Shown here piece by piece: positions 27,443-36,298 of a stretch of 64,000 nucleotides of DNA. The number at the start of each line of letters is the position of its first letter. Position 1 is the first letter of the stretch. This DNA comes from Aquipseudomonas ullengensis (GTDB lineage Bacteria; Pseudomonadota; Gammaproteobacteria; Pseudomonadales; Pseudomonadaceae). The stretch lies in assembly GCF_014174475.1 (NCBI RefSeq), contig NZ_JACJUD010000001.1, positions 1,054,001 through 1,118,000 of the forward strand, read 5' to 3'. A program made the position numbers and the translations under genes. The notes beneath the pieces were generated by a model that was given only the letters and a program-made list of their open reading frames with translations, did not search any database and was not told the origin of the DNA.

Positions 27443-28828
27443 ATGAAATCTGCAATGACTTACCGCCTGCTGTCCCTGCCCCTACTGCTGGTTCTGCACG
27501 GTTGCACCAGCCAGGAGCCCGCGGTGGTCACCCCCGCCGCGCCAGCGCAGTGGCAACACGCGCCGCTGGTGAGTGCGCAGGTCGCTCCGGACTGGTGGCA
27601 CGGTTTTGCCAATCCCGAACTGGATCGTCTGGTCGATCAGGCGCTGCTGGCCAACGACGATCTGGCCGGCGCCGTAGCCCGCGTGCGCCAGGCCGAAGCC
27701 AGCGCGCGCATGGCTGGCGCCCCGCTATTGCCGCAACTCGACGGCACCCTCGGCGCGGGTCGTGAAGGGCGCCTGGGTGGCGATGCCGAGGTGGCGGGGA
27801 GCAGCTATTCGGCAGGGCTAGCGGCCAGCTACGAGGTCGATCTGTGGGGCCGTCTCAACGCCGGTCGCGACAGCGCCCTGGCCGACCTGCGCGCCAGCCA
27901 GTTCGACCGCGCGGCGCTGCAGGTCACCCTCAGTGCCGGCGTGGTGTCGAGTTGGCTGCAGCGGGTCGGCCTGGACCAGCGCCTGCGCATCGCCGTGCTC
28001 AACCTGGACAACGCCGAACGGGTGCTGCGTACCGTCGAGTCGCGCCAGCGCGCCGGTGCCGCCACCAGCCTGGAACTGGCCCAGCAGCGTGGGGTGGTCG
28101 CCGAACAGCGGCGCGCCCTGGCCGCGCTGAGCCAGCAGACCGACGACAGCCGCGTGGCGCTGGCCGTATTGCTCGGCCAGAGCAGCAGCGCCAGCCTGAA
28201 CCTGGCCGAACAGCAGCTGGAAGCGCTGCAACTGCCGGCGATCAGCGCCGGCCTGCCCAGCGACCTGCTGCTGCGCCGCCCCGATGTGGCCCGCGCCGAG
28301 GCGCAACTGGCCGCCGCCGATGCCGATGTGCAGGCCGCTCGCGCTGCCCTGCTGCCGCGCCTGAGCCTGACGGCTACGGCCGGCGGCAGCGCCGAACGGG
28401 TCTCCGACGTCTTTGCCGATCCGGTCTATTCCCTGGGCACGGCGCTGCTCGCCCCGATCTTCGACGGCGGCTACCTGGCTGCCAGCCGCGATCTGGCCGA
28501 GGCCCAGCGCGAGGAACTGCTGGCCGCGTACCGCAGCAGCATCGTCAGTGCCTTTGCCGATGTGCAGCTGGCGCTCAACGGCCTGGCCGGTATCGAAGCG
28601 CAATGGCAGGCGCAGCAGGCGGTGCTGGAGGAGGCCGAGCTGGCCTTCCGCTTGTCCGAGTCGCGCTACCGCGCCGGCGCCGACACCCTGCTGACCTTGC
28701 TCGACACCCAGCGCACCCTGTACGCCGCCCAGGACGACAGCGCGCAACTGCAACTGGCGCGCCTGCAGGCCGGCGTGGCGCTGTACCGTGCCCTTGGTGG
28801 TGGCTGGCAGGTGGCGACTAGCGAGTGA
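27443..28828 (+). CDS. Outer-membrane efflux lipoprotein (OpmQ/NodT family)
   Basis: This 461-residue TolC-like channel has a lipoprotein signal ending LHGC-21 and two repeats of the outer-membrane efflux fold. Motifs include DWWHGFANPELDRLVDQAL, SYEVDLWGRL, LLLRRPDVARAEAQLAAAD and SRYRAGADTLLTLLD. It completes a three-part pump with the two preceding genes, starting 1 bp after the transporter stop. Its 3' end overlaps the convergent HAD gene by 11 bp. The set resembles PvdRT-OpmQ in order and size. Confidence 0.92.
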   Translation: MKSAMTYRLLSLPLLLVLHGCTSQEPAVVTPAAPAQWQHAPLVSAQVAPDWWHGFANPELDRLVDQALLANDDLAGAVARVRQAEASARMAGAPLLPQLDGTLGAGREGRLGGDAEVAGSSYSAGLAASYEVDLWGRLNAGRDSALADLRASQFDRAALQVTLSAGVVSSWLQRVGLDQRLRIAVLNLDNAERVLRTVESRQRAGAATSLELAQQRGVVAEQRRALAALSQQTDDSRVALAVLLGQSSSASLNLAEQQLEALQLPAISAGLPSDLLLRRPDVARAEAQLAAADADVQAARAALLPRLSLTATAGGSAERVSDVFADPVYSLGTALLAPIFDGGYLAASRDLAEAQREELLAAYRSSIVSAFADVQLALNGLAGIEAQWQAQQAVLEEAELAFRLSESRYRAGADTLLTLLDTQRTLYAAQDDSAQLQLARLQAGVALYRALGGGWQVATSE

Positions 28829-29468
28829 AGGCCTGGTGCAGCTCCGCCAGGGTGGCGAAGTACCAGTCGGGTGACTCGGCCATCAGCTCGGCGTGGCTGC
28901 CGAAACCGTAACCCACGCCGATAGCGCGCAAGCCATTGCGCTGGGCGCCGATCAGGTCGTGCTTGCGGTCGCCGATCATCAGCGTATCCGCCGGGTCCAG
29001 GCCTTCCTCGGCGAGCAAGTGGCGAATCAGCTCGACCTTGTCGGTGCGCGTGCCGTCCAGCTCGCTGCCGTAGATCACCTTGAAGTGCCGGGCGAAGTCG
29101 AAATGCCGGGCAATCTCGCGGGCGAACACGCTCGGTTTGCTGGTGGCGATGTACAGCGTGCGGCCCTGCGCGCCGAGCATGCCGAGCAGCTCGCCGACGC
29201 CATCGAACACGCGGTTCTCGTACAACCCGGTGACCTTAAACCGTTCGCGGTAGTGGTTCACCGCCTGCCAGGCGCGTTCTTCGCTGAAGTCGTAGGACTG
29301 CATGAAGCACTGCAGCAGCGGTGGGCCGATGAAATGCTCCAGGCGGGTCAGGTCCGGCTCGTGGATATCGAGCTGGGCCAGGGCGTATTGGATCGAGCGG
29401 GTAATGCCCTCGCGCGGATCGGTGAGCGTGCCGTCGAGGTCGAAGAGGATGTTTTGTGCGTACTGCAT
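28818..29468 (-). CDS. HAD-family phosphatase (phosphoglycolate phosphatase-like)
   Basis: This 216-residue HAD hydrolase has motif I DLDGTLTD (Asp10, Asp12), motif II in YIATSKPS, and motif III/IV around DTLMIGDRKHD. It resembles Gph/YjjG-type phosphatases. Substrate is not determinable. The start at 29468 gives MQYAQNILFDLDGT; an upstream open frame lies over the next gene and is not real. It is read leftward with the carbonic anhydrase-like gene 32 bp upstream. Confidence 0.9.
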   Translation of the reverse strand: MQYAQNILFDLDGTLTDPREGITRSIQYALAQLDIHEPDLTRLEHFIGPPLLQCFMQSYDFSEERAWQAVNHYRERFKVTGLYENRVFDGVGELLGMLGAQGRTLYIATSKPSVFAREIARHFDFARHFKVIYGSELDGTRTDKVELIRHLLAEEGLDPADTLMIGDRKHDLIGAQRNGLRAIGVGYGFGSHAELMAESPDWYFATLAELHQAFTR

Positions 29469-29500
29469 GGAAATACCGGGAATAGGAATGAACGGGCGGC

Positions 29501-30043
29501 TTACTGGTCGTAGCCTTCGGCCAGGTGCTGGTCCTTGAGCTTCACGTAGTTGCCGGCGCTGTAGCTGAAGAAGGCGCGCTCCTTGTCGGTCAGGGCGCGG
29601 GCCTGCTTCACCGGGCTGCCGACATAGAGGTAGCCGCTCTGCAGCACCTTGCCCGGCGGCACCAGGCTGCCGGCGCCGATGATCACCTCGTCCTCTACCA
29701 CCGCGCCGTCCATGACGATGCTGCCCATGCCGACCAGGATGCGGTTGCCCAGGGTGCAACCGTGCAGGGTGACCTTGTGGCCGATGGTCACTTCGTCGCC
29801 GATGATCAGCGGGTAACCCTCCGGGTTGAACGGTCCGGCGTGGGTGATGTGCAGCACGCTGCCGTCCTGCACGCTGGTGCGCGCGCCTATGCGGATGCGG
29901 TGCATGTCGCCACGGATCAGGGCGAAGGGCCAGACCGAGCTGTCTTCGCCCAGCTGTACGTCACCGATGACCACTGCCGAACGGTCGACGAACACCCGTT
30001 CGCCCAGGCCGGGTGTGGTGCCCTGATAGGTACGAATCGCCAC
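29501..30043 (-). CDS. Gamma-carbonic anhydrase-like hexapeptide protein (YrdA/PaaY type)
   Basis: This 180-residue left-handed beta-helix protein starts at GTG 30043, seven bases after a GGAGA site (in-frame sequence upstream is not conserved). Zinc ligands of the family are present in VLHITHAG and IGHKVTLHG. Length and motifs place it with YrdA and gamma-carbonic anhydrase-like proteins, whose activity is often weak or undefined. Confidence 0.9.
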   Translation of the reverse strand: MAIRTYQGTTPGLGERVFVDRSAVVIGDVQLGEDSSVWPFALIRGDMHRIRIGARTSVQDGSVLHITHAGPFNPEGYPLIIGDEVTIGHKVTLHGCTLGNRILVGMGSIVMDGAVVEDEVIIGAGSLVPPGKVLQSGYLYVGSPVKQARALTDKERAFFSYSAGNYVKLKDQHLAEGYDQ

Positions 30044-30166
30044 GATAGTCTCCTTCAAGCTGCGGTTTGCCCCGATTGTAATTAACATGCGGGGCATTCC
30101 GGTTGTGAAACGTCGCCCGCGACCCCATAACCTGTACATGTATTCGCGCATCAAAGGTGCCTAGCC

Positions 30167-32212
30167 GTGACCGCATCCAACCCCCTCCTGCAAGACTTCG
30201 ACCTGCCGCCCTACCCCCTGATCAAGCCTGAGCATGTCGAGCCGGCCGTCAGCCAGATCCTCGACGACAGCCGCGCCGCCGTGGCTGCGCTGCTGGCGCA
30301 ACCGGGCAAACCGAGCTGGAACGGCCTGGTGCTGGCCCTCGACGAGCTGGGCGCACGCCTTGGCCGGGCCTGGAGCCCGGTCAGCCACCTCAACGCGGTG
30401 TGCAACAACGCCGAACTGCGCAGCGCCTACGAGGCCTGCCTGCCCAAACTGTCGGAATACTGGACCGAGATGGGCCAGAACAAGCCGTTGTTCGAGGCCT
30501 ATGAGGCGCTGGCCAACAGCCCTGAAGCCAGCGGCTTCGATGTGGCGCAGAAGACCATCCTCGAACACGCCCTGCGCGACTTCCGCCTGTCCGGTATCGA
30601 CCTGCCGCCAGCCGAGCAGAAGCGCTACGGCGAGATCCAGATGAAGCTGTCCGAGCTGACCAGCAAATTCTCCAACCAGCTGCTCGACGCCACCCAGGCC
30701 TGGACCAAGCACGTCACTGACGAAGCAGTTCTGGCCGGCCTCACCGATTCGGCCAAGGCGCAGATGGCCCAGGCGGCCGAAGCCAAGGGCCTGGACGGCT
30801 GGCTGATCAGCCTGGAATTCCCCAGCTACTTCGCGGTGATGACCTACGCCGACGACCGCGCCCTGCGCGAAGAGGTCTACGCCGCCTACTGCACCCGCGC
30901 CTCCGACCAGGGGCCGAACGCCGGGCAAAACGACAACGGCCCGGTGATGGCCGAGATCCTCGACCTGCGCAAGGAACTGGCCGGCCTGCTCGGCTTTGCC
31001 AGCTACAGCGAGCTGAGCCTGGCCAGCAAGATGGCCGAGTCCACCGAACAGGTACTGACCTTCCTGCGCGACCTGGCCGTGCGCAGCAAGCCGTTCGCCG
31101 CCCAGGACCTCAGCGAGCTGAAAGCCTTCGCCGCCGAGCAAGGCTGCAACGATCTGCAGAGCTGGGACGTCGGCTACTACAGCGAGAAGCTGCGCGAGCA
31201 GCGCTACAGCATTTCCCAGGAAATCCTCCGCGCCTACTTCCCCATCGACAAGGTGCTGACCGGCCTGTTCGCCATCGTCGAGAAGCTCTACGGCATCCAG
31301 ATCAAGGAACTGTCCGGCTTCGACAGCTGGCACCCGGACGTGCGCCTGTTCGAGATCAGCGAGAACGGCCAGCATGTCGGGCGCTTCTTCTTCGACCTTT
31401 ACGCCCGCGCCAACAAGCGCGGCGGTGCCTGGATGGACGGCGCCCGCGACAAGCGTCGTTCGGCGCAAGGTGAGTTGGTCAGCCCGGTGGCCAACCTGGT
31501 GTGCAACTTCACCCCGGCGGTCGGCGGCAAGCCGGCACTGCTGACCCACGACGAAGTCACCACCCTGTTCCATGAGTTCGGCCACGGCCTGCACCACCTG
31601 CTGACCCGCGTCGAACATGCCGGCGCCTCCGGGATCAACGGCGTGGCCTGGGATGCGGTCGAGCTGCCGAGCCAGTTCATGGAGAACTGGTGCTGGGAGC
31701 CGGAAGGCCTGGCGCTGATCTCCGCTCACTACGAGAGTGGCGAGGCACTGCCGCAGGACCTGCTGGACAAGATGCTGGCCGCGAAGAACTTCCAGTCCGG
31801 GCTGATGATGGCGCGGCAGATCGAGTTCAGCCTGTTCGACTTTGAACTGCACGCCACTCACGGCGACGGCCGCAGCGTGCTGGAGGTGCTGGAAGGCATC
31901 CGCGCCGAGGTCTCGGTGATGCGTCCGCCTGCCTACAATCGCTTCCCCAACAGCTTCGCGCACATCTTCGCCGGCGGTTACGCGGCCGGTTACTACAGCT
32001 ACAAGTGGGCCGAAGTGCTGAGCGCCGACGCCTTCTCCAAGTTCGAGGAAGACGGCGTGTTCAACGCCGACACCGGTCGTGCCTTCCGCGAGGCGATCCT
32101 CGCCCGTGGCGGTTCGCAGGCGCCGATGGTGCTGTTCGTCGACTTCCGCGGCCGCGAGCCGAGCATCGACGCCCTGCTGCGCCACCTCGGCCTGAGCGCG
32201 GAGGCAGCATGA
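30167..32212 (+). CDS. prlC: Oligopeptidase A (M3 metallopeptidase)
   Basis: This 681-residue cytoplasmic zinc peptidase starts at GTG 30167 (MTASNPLLQDFDLPPYPLIK). The M3 signature HEFGHGLHH holds His469, Glu470 and His473; the third ligand glutamate lies in WDAVELPSQFMENW. PrlC degrades oligopeptides and cleaved signal peptides. It overlaps the zinc-ribbon gene by ATGA, a pairing also seen in other gammaproteobacteria (prlC-yheV). Confidence 0.97.
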   Translation: MTASNPLLQDFDLPPYPLIKPEHVEPAVSQILDDSRAAVAALLAQPGKPSWNGLVLALDELGARLGRAWSPVSHLNAVCNNAELRSAYEACLPKLSEYWTEMGQNKPLFEAYEALANSPEASGFDVAQKTILEHALRDFRLSGIDLPPAEQKRYGEIQMKLSELTSKFSNQLLDATQAWTKHVTDEAVLAGLTDSAKAQMAQAAEAKGLDGWLISLEFPSYFAVMTYADDRALREEVYAAYCTRASDQGPNAGQNDNGPVMAEILDLRKELAGLLGFASYSELSLASKMAESTEQVLTFLRDLAVRSKPFAAQDLSELKAFAAEQGCNDLQSWDVGYYSEKLREQRYSISQEILRAYFPIDKVLTGLFAIVEKLYGIQIKELSGFDSWHPDVRLFEISENGQHVGRFFFDLYARANKRGGAWMDGARDKRRSAQGELVSPVANLVCNFTPAVGGKPALLTHDEVTTLFHEFGHGLHHLLTRVEHAGASGINGVAWDAVELPSQFMENWCWEPEGLALISAHYESGEALPQDLLDKMLAAKNFQSGLMMARQIEFSLFDFELHATHGDGRSVLEVLEGIRAEVSVMRPPAYNRFPNSFAHIFAGGYAAGYYSYKWAEVLSADAFSKFEEDGVFNADTGRAFREAILARGGSQAPMVLFVDFRGREPSIDALLRHLGLSAEAA

Positions 32213-32487
32213 GCGAGCAACCCGAAGTCACCCCCAAACGCTTCATCGCCGGCGCCGTGTGCCCGGCGTGCAGCGGCCAGGACACCATCAAGATGTGGAA
32301 CGTCGACGGCGTGCCGCATCGCGAGTGCGTGACCTGCGGCTACGCCGACACCCTCAATGCCCAGGGCCAATCGGTGCCCAAGGAACTCGGCACGCGGGTC
32401 AGCCTGGCGCCGCCGAAACCGGCCGACCCCAAGGTTCAGGGCGTGCAGTTCTTCCCCAATCCGAAGCTAAAGAAACCCGGCGCCTAA
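32209..32487 (+). CDS. yheV: YheV-like zinc-ribbon protein
   Basis: This 92-residue protein has two CxxC pairs, CPACSGQD and CVTCGYAD, forming a zinc ribbon, then a conserved C-terminal GVQFFPNPKLKK. It overlaps the prlC stop as ATGA, so it is co-translated with it. The exact role of YheV is not established. Confidence 0.92.
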   Translation: MSEQPEVTPKRFIAGAVCPACSGQDTIKMWNVDGVPHRECVTCGYADTLNAQGQSVPKELGTRVSLAPPKPADPKVQGVQFFPNPKLKKPGA

Positions 32488-32588
32488 CGCCGCCTGCTGA
32501 CGATGTGAGTGGCTACGCTGGAGTGAACCTGCACCAGCGCTGAGCATTTCTTACTCACGCAAGCTCTGGTCGTATCGGAGGATTCGCC

Positions 32589-32648
32589 ATGGCTTGCCGT
32601 CATCTGTTGCTGCGTGCCCCGCGCCGGGAGCCATCCCGTCGTGCTTGA
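32589..32648 (+). other. Candidate 19-codon leader reading frame upstream of the Pit transporter
   Basis: A GGAGGA ribosome site (32577-32582) is spaced 6 bases before ATG 32589. That frame reads MACRHLLLRAPRREPSRRA and stops at TGA 32646-32648, in a different frame from the transporter. It overlaps the likely GTG start of the transporter at 32641. It could be a coupling leader peptide, or a sign that the true N-terminus is frameshifted in this sequence. Confidence 0.4.
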
Positions 32649-34266
32649 TCGCTACCACCTGCTGGCCAACCTGCGGGCCGCGCGTCTGCCACAGGCGCCG
32701 GTCAGTCCGGTGCTGCAACGCAAGGCCGGGCTCAGCGGGCGCCTGCTGTTCGCCCTGTTGCTGGTCGGCGGGTTGCTCTACACCGCCATCAGCCTGCTTG
32801 CCGACATGCGCGCCAGCGGTCTCGAACCGCAGCTCGGCCTGCCGCTGCTGGTGCTCGGTGTGGCCTTGCTGGTGGCGCTGGGCTTCGAGTTCATCAACGG
32901 CTTCCACGACACCGCCAACGCGGTGGCCACGGTGATCTACACCAACGCCCTGCCGCCGAACGTGGCGGTGCTGCTGTCCGGCCTGTGCAATTTCCTCGGT
33001 GTGCTGCTTTCCAGCGGCGCGGTGGCCTTCGCCATCGTTGCCCTGTTGCCGGTCGACCTGATGTTGCAGGTCGGCAGCGGCGCCGGCCTGGCGATGATCT
33101 TCGCCCTGCTGATCGCCGCCATCCTGTGGAACCTCGGCACCTGGTGGCTGGGCTTGCCGGTATCGTCGTCACACACCCTGATCGGCTCGATCGTCGGTAT
33201 CGGCCTGGCCCACGGCCTGCTGAGCGGTAACCTGGATGCCAGCGGCAGCGACTGGGAACAGTTGCTGAAGATCGGCTATGCGCTGTTGCTGTCGCCGCTG
33301 GTGGGTTTTGTCGCTGCGGCGCTGTTGTTGCTGCTGTTGCGTGTGGCGCTGATGAGCCCGGCGCTGTTCCGCGAGCCCGAGGGGCAGACGCCGCCACCCT
33401 GGTGGATTCGCCTGCTGCTGATCCTCACCTGCTCCGGGGTGTCGTTCGCCCATGGCTCCAACGACGGGCAGAAAGGCATCGGCCTGATCATGCTGATCCT
33501 GATCGGTACCGTGCCGCTGACCTTCGCCCTCGACCACAGCCAGTCGCCGGCGCAGACCGCGCACTTGGTTGACCTCAGCCTGGCCGCCGAGCAGGCGCTG
33601 CGGCGCACGGCATCCCCTCTGGAAGCGGCGGATACGCGCCAGGTGCTGATCGACTACCAGCGCAGCGAAGCACTCAGCCCAGCATTGTTGCCGGCGCTGG
33701 GCACGCTGGTTGGCGATATCGGCCGCGAGTTGCAACGCCACGGCAGCCTGGCGGCGGTGCCGCAGGACGCGGTGCTGGCGCTGCACAACGACCTGTACCT
33801 GAGCGCCTCGACCATCGTCCTGCTCAACGACGAGCAACTCGGCCTGGACCCCGAAGCCTGGGGCGCGCTGCAGGCCTTTCGCGTGCAGGGCGAGGCGCTG
33901 ACCCGCTTCGTGCCGCTGTGGGTCAAGGTGGCGGTGGCCTTCGCCCTCGGCCTGGGCACCCTGGTCGGCTGGCGGCGCATCGTCGCCACCGTCGGCGAAG
34001 GGATTGGCAAGGAGCGCATGACCTACGCCCAGGGCGCATCCGCCCAGCTGGTGACCATGCTCACCATCGGCGCAGCGGACAGCTACGGCCTGCCGGTGTC
34101 GACCACCCAGGTGCTGTCGTCCGGGGTGGCCGGGACCATGGTCGCCAACGGCAGCGGCCTGCAGGGCAAGACCGTGCGCAACCTGCTGCTGGCCTGGGTG
34201 CTGACCTTGCCGGCGGCGATTCTGTTGGCGGGTGGGCTGTACACGCTATTCAGCGCATTCCTGTAG
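32641..34266 (+). CDS. Pit-family inorganic phosphate transporter
   Basis: This is a low-affinity phosphate:proton symporter of about 541 residues. Both family repeats are present: GFEFINGFHDTANAVATVIY in the first half and FAHGSNDGQKGIGL in the second, with about ten membrane spans and a soluble loop between them. I chose GTG 32641 because GGGAG lies 10 bases upstream; GTG 32614 in the same frame is the alternative and has no clear ribosome site. The protein is of the longer Pseudomonas type with an extended N-terminus. Confidence 0.9.
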   Translation: MLDRYHLLANLRAARLPQAPVSPVLQRKAGLSGRLLFALLLVGGLLYTAISLLADMRASGLEPQLGLPLLVLGVALLVALGFEFINGFHDTANAVATVIYTNALPPNVAVLLSGLCNFLGVLLSSGAVAFAIVALLPVDLMLQVGSGAGLAMIFALLIAAILWNLGTWWLGLPVSSSHTLIGSIVGIGLAHGLLSGNLDASGSDWEQLLKIGYALLLSPLVGFVAAALLLLLLRVALMSPALFREPEGQTPPPWWIRLLLILTCSGVSFAHGSNDGQKGIGLIMLILIGTVPLTFALDHSQSPAQTAHLVDLSLAAEQALRRTASPLEAADTRQVLIDYQRSEALSPALLPALGTLVGDIGRELQRHGSLAAVPQDAVLALHNDLYLSASTIVLLNDEQLGLDPEAWGALQAFRVQGEALTRFVPLWVKVAVAFALGLGTLVGWRRIVATVGEGIGKERMTYAQGASAQLVTMLTIGAADSYGLPVSTTQVLSSGVAGTMVANGSGLQGKTVRNLLLAWVLTLPAAILLAGGLYTLFSAFL

Positions 34267-34267
34267 C

Positions 34268-35062
34268 TCAGCCGGCGCGAAAGAACTCGCCCGGCGTGCA
34301 GCCGAACTGTTGGCGGAAGGCAGCGATAAAGGCCGAGGTCGAGTCGTAGCCGCAGGCCAGGGCCACGTCGGTGACCCGCTGGCCTTGCTCCAGCGGCGTC
34401 AGCGCCCCGAGCAGGCGCATGCGCTGGCGCCAGGCGCGGAAGGTCAGCCCGGTGTCGCGCAAAAACAGCCGGCTGAGGGTCTTTTCCGATACCGCCAAAC
34501 GCTGGCTCCACTGCGCCAGGGTGGCCTGGCCATCCGGTTGCGCCTGCAGGCTGCGGCACAGGGTACGCAGGCGGGCGTCACGCGGTAGTGGCAGCATCAG
34601 GTCGACAGGTGGCGCGGCGTTCACCTGGTCGAGCAGCACTTGGGCCAGGCGCCCGGGCGTGCCGTCCTGGTCGTATTCCACCGGCAAGGTGCTGAAGGCG
34701 CTAATCAGCTCGCGCAGCAGTGGGCTGACCACCAGCACCTGGCAAACACTGACCTGGCGCTCGGCCACGCTGTTGTCGATATACAGGCTGCGCATTTCTG
34801 TGCGCGGCGAGCTGTATACCCGGTGCGGCAGCCCGGCCGGGATCCACACGGCGCGCTGCGGCGGGGCGACGAAGCGGCCGGCGTCGGTGTGGATTTCCAG
34901 CACCCCGGCGATGGCGTAGGACAGCTGCACCCAGGGGTGGCTGTGGCGATGGGTGAGGGCGCGGTTGGGCAACGACTCGATACGCCCGTACAGCGGCCTG
35001 GGCAGGCTCTGCAGCCCGGGAATACTGCGCCGGTAGGCTTTTGGCTGTCCGTTAGGCGGCAT
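34268..35062 (-). CDS. AraC-family transcriptional regulator
   Basis: This 264-residue protein has an N-terminal cupin sensor domain (THRHSHPWVQLSYAIAGVLE, VWIPAGLPHRV) and a C-terminal double helix-turn-helix (about 160-260, LAQWSQRLAVSEKTLSRLF and VTDVALACGYDSTSAFIAAF). The ATG at 35062 gives MPPNGQPKAYRR. It is divergent from a transporter gene with about 80 bp between starts, so it probably controls that gene. The convergent phosphate transporter stop is 1 bp away. Confidence 0.92.
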   Translation of the reverse strand: MPPNGQPKAYRRSIPGLQSLPRPLYGRIESLPNRALTHRHSHPWVQLSYAIAGVLEIHTDAGRFVAPPQRAVWIPAGLPHRVYSSPRTEMRSLYIDNSVAERQVSVCQVLVVSPLLRELISAFSTLPVEYDQDGTPGRLAQVLLDQVNAAPPVDLMLPLPRDARLRTLCRSLQAQPDGQATLAQWSQRLAVSEKTLSRLFLRDTGLTFRAWRQRMRLLGALTPLEQGQRVTDVALACGYDSTSAFIAAFRQQFGCTPGEFFRAG

Positions 35063-35142
35063 TGATTGGCTCTTTGGCGTTAGTCGGTAATTGGCGAACA
35101 CGGTAGTGTCGCCACAACTGCTCCGCAAGCATGAGAACGCGC

Positions 35143-36123
35143 ATGTCCCTGTCCCGCCTGCTGCCTGACCGCTTCACCCTGACCCTGCTCGCCGTGGTCG
35201 CCCTCGCCAGTCTGTTGCCCTGCAGCGGCCAGGCGGCGGTGGCGTTTTCCTGGGTGACCAACCTGGCCATCGCCCTGCTGTTCTTCCTGCACGGCGCCAA
35301 GCTGTCGCGCGAGGCCATCATTGCCGGCGCATTGCACTGGCGCCTGCACCTGCTGGTGTTCGCCTGCACCTTCGTGCTGTTCCCGCTGCTCGGCCTGGCG
35401 CTCAAGCCGTTGCTGGCACCGCTGGTGACCCCGGAGCTGTACCTCGGCGTGCTCTACCTCTGCGCGCTACCGGCTACGGTGCAGTCGGCCATCGCTTTCA
35501 CCTCGCTGGCGCGCGGCAATATCCCGGCGGCGATCTGCAGCGCGGCGGCGTCCAGCCTGTTCGGCATCTTCCTCACCCCGCTGCTGGTGGCGCTGCTATT
35601 GGGCACCCAGGGCGACGGCGGTTCGACCCTGGACGCCATCGGCAAGATCACCCTGCAGCTGCTGCTGCCCTTTATCGCCGGGCAGATCGCCCGCCGCTGG
35701 ATCGGCGCCTGGGTAACGCGCAACAAGAACTGGCTGAAGTTCGTCGACCAGGGCTCGATCCTGCTGGTGGTCTACGGCGCGTTCAGCGAGGCGGTGGTCG
35801 AAGGGCTCTGGCAGCAGATTCCGCTGTCTGCCCTGGGCGGCCTGCTGCTGGTCTGTTGTGTGCTGCTGGCGCTGGTGCTGTTGTGCACCTGGCAACTGGG
35901 CAAGCGCCTGGGTTTCAGCCAGGAGGACCGCATCACCATCCTCTTCTGCGGTTCGAAGAAGAGCCTGGCCACCGGCGTGCCCATGGCCCAGGTGCTGTTC
36001 GCCGGCACTGGCATCGGCATGCTGATCCTGCCGCTGATGCTGTTCCACCAGATCCAGCTGATGGTCTGCGCGGTGCTGGCGCAGCGTTATGCGCAGCGGC
36101 CGGAGTCGGTGGCCGAAGTCTAG
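35143..36123 (+). CDS. Bile acid:sodium symporter family (SBF-like) transporter
   Basis: This is a polytopic membrane protein with about ten spans. GSKKSLATGVPMAQVLF near residue 270 and FFLHGAKLSREA near residue 50 are characteristic of the SBF-like family (YfeH type). The start is either ATG 35131 or ATG 35143 (MSLSRLLPDRFTLTL), both in frame; the second gives a shorter N-terminus. It is divergent from an AraC regulator. The transported anion is unknown. Confidence 0.88.
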   Translation: MSLSRLLPDRFTLTLLAVVALASLLPCSGQAAVAFSWVTNLAIALLFFLHGAKLSREAIIAGALHWRLHLLVFACTFVLFPLLGLALKPLLAPLVTPELYLGVLYLCALPATVQSAIAFTSLARGNIPAAICSAAASSLFGIFLTPLLVALLLGTQGDGGSTLDAIGKITLQLLLPFIAGQIARRWIGAWVTRNKNWLKFVDQGSILLVVYGAFSEAVVEGLWQQIPLSALGGLLLVCCVLLALVLLCTWQLGKRLGFSQEDRITILFCGSKKSLATGVPMAQVLFAGTGIGMLILPLMLFHQIQLMVCAVLAQRYAQRPESVAEV

Positions 36124-36171
36124 GGCCTGTTGCCACTTCATTTGGCGCAGTAACGCACCTTGTGCACGGCC

Positions 36172-36240
36172 TTGTAGGAGCCAGCTTGCTGGCGATGCTT
36201 TGGGGGGCGCAGTGGATCGCCAGCAAGCTGGCTCCTACAA
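36172..36240. repeat. REP-type inverted repeat (paired)
   Basis: Two perfect 25 bp arms (36172-36196 and 36216-36240), beginning TTGTAGGAGCCAGCTTGCTG and its complement, are separated by 19 bases. This is the common Pseudomonas REP with its GTAGGAGC core arranged as a doublet. It sits between the symporter gene and a hypothetical gene and would form a long hairpin in RNA. Confidence 0.9.
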
Positions 36241-36298
36241 AAACAGGCGACCTCCTGCCAGGCTGTACGCCGTCGCGCGGGCAGCTATTATCGGCGCC

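Noticed and set aside
30161..32185. 674-codon minus-strand frame opposite prlC
   Set aside because: PrlC is unambiguous with its HEFGH site; the antisense frame is composition-driven.
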